NCBI RefSeq assembly: GCF_002367995.1
Contig: NZ_AP018207.1
Coordinates: forward strand, 5,321,963-5,385,962
Direction of reading: 5' to 3'
Length of the DNA stretch: 64,000 nt
Origin: Calothrix brevissima NIES-22
GTDB lineage: Bacteria; Cyanobacteriota; Cyanobacteriia; Cyanobacteriales; Nostocaceae
Under the pieces are notes generated by a model that was not told where the DNA came from, made no database searches, and was given only the letters and a program-made list of their open reading frames with translations. Below are positions 61,286 through 64,000 of the stretch, one piece after another. A program made the translations under genes and the position numbers. The first letter of the stretch is position 1. Each line of letters starts with the position of its first letter.

Positions 61286-61318
61286 AGATACCCGACTTTC
61301 GAGAAAAGTCGGGTATCT
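61286..61318. repeat. dispersed hairpin repeat, copy 4 (diverged)
   Basis: AGATACCCGACTTT (61286-61299) and AAAGTCGGGTATCT (61305-61318). Relative to the other copies, C-to-A in one arm is matched by G-to-T in the other, keeping the pair. Confidence 0.75.
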
Positions 61319-61365
61319 CTGTATTTAAGGGACTTCTAGATCAAAAAATCTCCCAATCATTAACT

Positions 61366-61469
61366 TATACCAATTGGAAAAAAGAATGCGACAGATTGTA
61401 GGGGCACTGGCAATGCCATGCCCTCTAGAATATTTTGATGTGTCGCAAAGATTATTGAAATTGGTATTA
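61366..61469. mobile_element. MITE-like element, family A copy 2 (104 bp)
   Basis: Same length and orientation as the copy at 3511-3614, with ends TATACCAATT / AATTGGTATTA, the CTGGCAATGCCATG centre and the shared CTCTAGAATAT-type sequence. Confidence 0.72.
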
Positions 61470-61752
61470 CCAAGCCCACAACTCGTAGGGGCGGGGTTAC
61501 CGTAGCCCTACAATTTGGGATAATTTATCAAGAAAGGCAGAGGGCAGGAGGCAGAAGGCAGAAGGGAATTCTGATTCCTGCCCTCTGCCACGACCGAAGG
61601 GAGTAAGGGTTTAAGACCCCCACCAAATTGAAAATTTGGTGGCTCTTGTTTAGGAGGGGTCAGAATCCCCTTCTAAACAAAACCTTCTGCCCTCTGCCCT
61701 CTGCCTTCTGCCTTCTTCAATTTCTGGAGTTCCCTAAGCGTTAGGCAATGAT

Positions 61753-62121
61753 TTACAATCCAACTAATTCGCGAGATTCAAAATCAGTGAGTTGTTGAGC
61801 GATCGCTAATCTGGCTTCTAACTTGGCGACACTAAACTGGTTACGCAGATATTCCAAATGAGCGATCGCATTTGTTTTTTCTGCGGTTAATCTCAGTTGT
61901 GTATCTATCGCTTTTTGATATTCCTGATTTACTAGCAGCACTTCAAAGCGCCGCGCTTTGCGTTGTGCATCATTCTTTAAATCTATATCAAAAGCAGCGC
62001 TGCGATCGGCGTTACCTTCAAAGCGGTTAATTTGCTGTTGCACTGCCATCAATTGCGAATCTAGTTCATTAACTCGATGAGCAGCTTGTACTATTGCATC
62101 CGGATAATAACTCAGTTGCAT
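61753..62121 (-). CDS. small coiled-coil protein of unknown function
   Basis: 122 residues, almost entirely helical with heptad-like spacing (ELDSQLMAVQQQINRF; LTAEKTNAIAHLEYLRNQF). No signal peptide or span. No family recognised. Codon use and length suggest a real gene. It follows another unknown small gene on the same strand after a 97-bp gap filled partly by GGTCAAC heptamers. Confidence 0.6.
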   Translation of the reverse strand: MQLSYYPDAIVQAAHRVNELDSQLMAVQQQINRFEGNADRSAAFDIDLKNDAQRKARRFEVLLVNQEYQKAIDTQLRLTAEKTNAIAHLEYLRNQFSVAKLEARLAIAQQLTDFESRELVGL

Positions 62122-62159
62122 AATTAAATAATATTATTAGGTAAATGGGCTTTGGGCAT

Positions 62160-62204
62160 TGGTCAACGGTCAACGGTCAACCGTCAACCGTCAACAGTCA
62201 ACGC
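62160..62204. repeat. GGTCAAC/CGTCAAC heptanucleotide tandem repeat
   Basis: Six heptamers GGTCAAC/CGTCAAC/AGTCAAC between the two small unknown genes. Confidence 0.75.
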
Positions 62205-62218
62205 TATAATCTACCTTC

Positions 62219-62491
62219 CTACGCCACTTCCCGTAATTGAGATGGAGGTGTCATCTCTGGAAATGAAAGGGAAAGTTGTTCGGCTTGTGGTACCGCAGCT
62301 TGTTCTAGTACTGTGACTTCGATATTCACACTCACTAAATAACTTCCTGTATCTGCACCAACCGCATCAGCGATTATCTTGGCTATATCTGGGCGTTTTG
62401 CTGTCAGAGGATCGCGTAAAATACACCGATCCCATTCATGCTTTGCAGTGGGGTTGAGGTTGAGAATGTAGTGCTTCATCATATTACTCAT
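62219..62491 (-). CDS. small protein of unknown function
   Basis: About 90 residues from ATG 62491; a purine-rich GGAAGGAAG lies 12 or more bases upstream, and the longer frame to 62539 is less likely. Sequence begins MSNMMKHYILNLNPTAKHEWDRC and includes KIIADAVGADTGSYLVSVNIEVTVLEQ. No span, no recognised domain. Probably cotranscribed with the coiled-coil gene downstream. Function unknown. Confidence 0.55.
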   Translation of the reverse strand: MSNMMKHYILNLNPTAKHEWDRCILRDPLTAKRPDIAKIIADAVGADTGSYLVSVNIEVTVLEQAAVPQAEQLSLSFPEMTPPSQLREVA

Positions 62492-62703
62492 CGTTAATTC
62501 TATCTTCCTTCCAGAAACCTGCCACAGAGCCATTCTCAACTTAACCGGGCTTTGTGGGCGCTATATTTATTATAGTACATTTGTACCCAACTGTGTGAGA
62601 AACAGGAGATAAATTCCAGTGCGATCGCGCTAGTATTTTTCAGCAATTAAGGTAGATTTTGCCGAAATTTCAGGCTTGGAGTTTTCTAGTCATCAAGTTG
62701 TCA

Positions 62704-62816
62704 TACACTAATGTGCATCTAAATTGCATAACTACTAATAAGGGTTGTCAACAGTCAACAGTCAACAACCCTGACAATGGATTGTGCAACTTAAAAGCAG
62801 ATTAGCTTACACTAAT
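62704..62816. mobile_element. MITE-like hairpin element with internal heptamer repeats, copy 2
   Basis: Reverse-oriented relative of 48645-48760: shares GATTGTGCAACTTAAAA, ATCTAAATTGCA and the GTCAACA heptamers within a pairing AAGGGTTGTCAAC/GTCAACAACCCT stem. The nonamer TACACTAAT occurs at both edges (62704-62712 and 62808-62816), which could be a target-site duplication. It ends 14 bp before the start of the decarboxylase gene. Confidence 0.7.
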
Positions 62817-62829
62817 AAAAATCGCTGTC

Positions 62830-64000
62830 ATGCTGAACCAAAATCACACGCCATTAATCGCCGCTTTAAAAGCCTGTACAGCAAAACCCCACGCGCCTTT
62901 TTATACTCCTGGGCATAAGCGGGGACAGGGAATTGCGCCATCTTTGGCTGATTTATTGGGTAAAGCGGTGTTTGGTGCTGATTTAACTGAGTTAGCAAAT
63001 TTAGATAATCTATTTGCACCCCAAGGAGCGATTCTGCAAGCGCAACAATTAGCGGCTGAAGCCTTTGGTGCTAAACAAACATGGTTTTTGGTGAATGGTT
63101 CTACCTGCGGTATTGAAGCGGCGATTCTTGCAACCTGTAGTCCAGGGGATAAAATTATTTTGCCGCGTAATGTGCATTCATCGGCGATCGCGGGTTTAAT
63201 TCTTTCTGGTGCTGTGCCAATTTTTCTCAATCCTGAATATGACGCAGTTTTAGATATTGCCCACAGTATTACACCCCAAGCTGTGCAAGCTGCATTACAA
63301 CAGCATCCCGACGCCAAAGCGGTGTTAATAGTTTACCCCACATATTACGGTGTTTGCGGAGATATACAAGCGATCGCCCAAATTACCCATGAATATCATA
63401 TTCCCTTACTCGTGGATGAAGCCCACGGCGCGCACTTTGCTTTTCATCCCGATTTACCTACCCCAGCATTAGCCACAGGTGCAGATTTAACTGTCCAATC
63501 CATCCACAAAACCTTGGGTGCAATGACGCAAGCTTCGATGTTACACCTGCAAGGCAACAGAATAGATTGCGATCGCGTAAATAAAGCCTTGCAATTAGTC
63601 CAATCTACCAGCCCCAGTTATGTCCTCTTAGCTTCCCTAGATGCAGCGCGTCAGCAAATGGCAATGCAAGGTAAACAGCTAATGTGCCGCACATTGGAAT
63701 TAGCAGAGTTAGCGAGAACTAAAATTAGCCAAATTCCCGGATTATCGGTGGTAAATCTGCCCCAAAAACAAACACCTGGCTTTGTCGCCTTAGATCAAAC
63801 CCGCCTTACTGTCACCGTTTCCGGCTTAGGTTTAACCGGCTTTGCGGCAGAGGAAATTTTAGATGCACAATTGGGTGTAACGCCAGAATTTGCGTCATTG
63901 CAACATCTCACCTTGATTATTAGTCTCGGCAACACCCCAGCTGATATTGAGAATTTAATTCAAGGTTTGACTACCTTGGCGCAAATAAATTTACCGCCAG
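62830..64000 (+). CDS. Orn/Lys/Arg decarboxylase family protein (partial, runs off window)
   Basis: PLP-dependent fold-type I amino acid decarboxylase, 390 residues visible. APFYTPGHKRGQG near residue 23 is the family's N-terminal signature, VNGSTCGIEAAILAT binds PLP phosphate, LVDEAHGAHF holds the PLP-contacting Asp and His, and SIHKTLGAMTQ contains the Schiff-base Lys. Short type lacking the N-terminal wing domain of enterobacterial enzymes. Substrate (Arg, Lys or Orn) is not decidable. ATG 62830 is the first in frame. The C-terminal domain is cut off by the window end. Confidence 0.9.
   Translation, partial: MLNQNHTPLIAALKACTAKPHAPFYTPGHKRGQGIAPSLADLLGKAVFGADLTELANLDNLFAPQGAILQAQQLAAEAFGAKQTWFLVNGSTCGIEAAILATCSPGDKIILPRNVHSSAIAGLILSGAVPIFLNPEYDAVLDIAHSITPQAVQAALQQHPDAKAVLIVYPTYYGVCGDIQAIAQITHEYHIPLLVDEAHGAHFAFHPDLPTPALATGADLTVQSIHKTLGAMTQASMLHLQGNRIDCDRVNKALQLVQSTSPSYVLLASLDAARQQMAMQGKQLMCRTLELAELARTKISQIPGLSVVNLPQKQTPGFVALDQTRLTVTVSGLGLTGFAAEEILDAQLGVTPEFASLQHLTLIISLGNTPADIENLIQGLTTLAQINLPP

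Larger units (their letters stand above)
60681..61752. other. 1.1-kb repeat-rich region without confident genes
   Basis: Holds a 42-bp tandem repeat (60866-61048), the fourth dispersed hairpin (61286-61318), the second family A MITE (61366-61469), GGCAGAGGGCAG repeats (61535-61600 and 61683-61712) and AAGTGCGCCAAGTACGCCAAG near 61204. The ORFs across the tandem repeat are open on the minus strand in two frames only because 42 is a multiple of three. Confidence 0.6.

Noticed and set aside
1..64000. tRNA, rRNA, or integrated prophage/ICE
   Set aside because: No tRNA-like TTCRANNC arms in a cloverleaf context, no rRNA, and no integrase or phage structural genes were seen; the injection-system-like pair lacks phage partners.

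Overview
The window looks like chromosome from a filamentous, heterocyst-forming cyanobacterium (Nostocales). Reasons: a chlorophyll gene (chlM), a sigG-type ECF sigma factor with its anti-sigma gene, a devBCA-type exporter, a Yfr1-like small RNA, many GCGATCGC (HIP1) octamers, and dense heptanucleotide tandem repeats (TTGACTA, GTTGACG, AATGACA and relatives) of the kind long known from heterocystous cyanobacteria. No tRNA, rRNA, CRISPR array or prophage was seen.

Layout. 1-6 kb: purE, nagA, a Crp/Fnr regulator, a small unknown gene, and a cation/proton antiporter with two USP domains. 6.4-8.2 kb: a complete IS200/IS605 element (tnpA and tnpB divergent) lying directly in front of chlM. 9-20.6 kb: housekeeping and envelope genes (Deg protease, leuS, a gamma-glutamylcyclotransferase-like gene, sigG with its anti-sigma, L,D-transpeptidase, ComFB, M23 peptidase, AEC transporter). 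20.7-24.1 kb: a devBCA-type operon. 24.7-28 kb: two overlapping genes for the AAA+ ATPase and DUF4255 cap protein of contractile injection systems, with no sheath, tube or baseplate gene nearby. 28.8-36 kb, divergent from that pair: a Ser/Thr kinase with a long Thr/Pro repeat tail and two large single-span membrane proteins with Ig-like N-terminal halves, one ending in WD40 repeats. 36-48.5 kb: acetyltransferase-like membrane protein, GHL10 hydrolase, 5'-nucleotidase family enzyme, kinase-TPR protein, lysC, Nudix hydrolase, CapA. 48.8-59.1 kb: two giant signalling proteins, a 1998-residue kinase/ATPase/GAF/PAS/histidine kinase and a 1187-residue NB-ARC protein with 14 WD40 repeats. 59.3-64 kb: Yfr1, a NurA-domain gene, a repeat-rich gap, two small unknown genes, and a PLP-dependent decarboxylase cut by the window end.

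Intergenic DNA is the most unusual layer. It holds several families of small palindromic or MITE-like elements with at least two copies each in this window. Some touch genes: one element lies between devB and its upstream DNA, another supplies the stop codon of capA, a third sits just before the decarboxylase start, and simple repeats encode the N-terminus of devA and a linker inside lysC.

The best candidate for an under-described system is the 24.7-36 kb block: the injection-system cap pair back to back with the repeat-tailed kinase and the two Ig-like membrane proteins. The functional link is inferred from position only.
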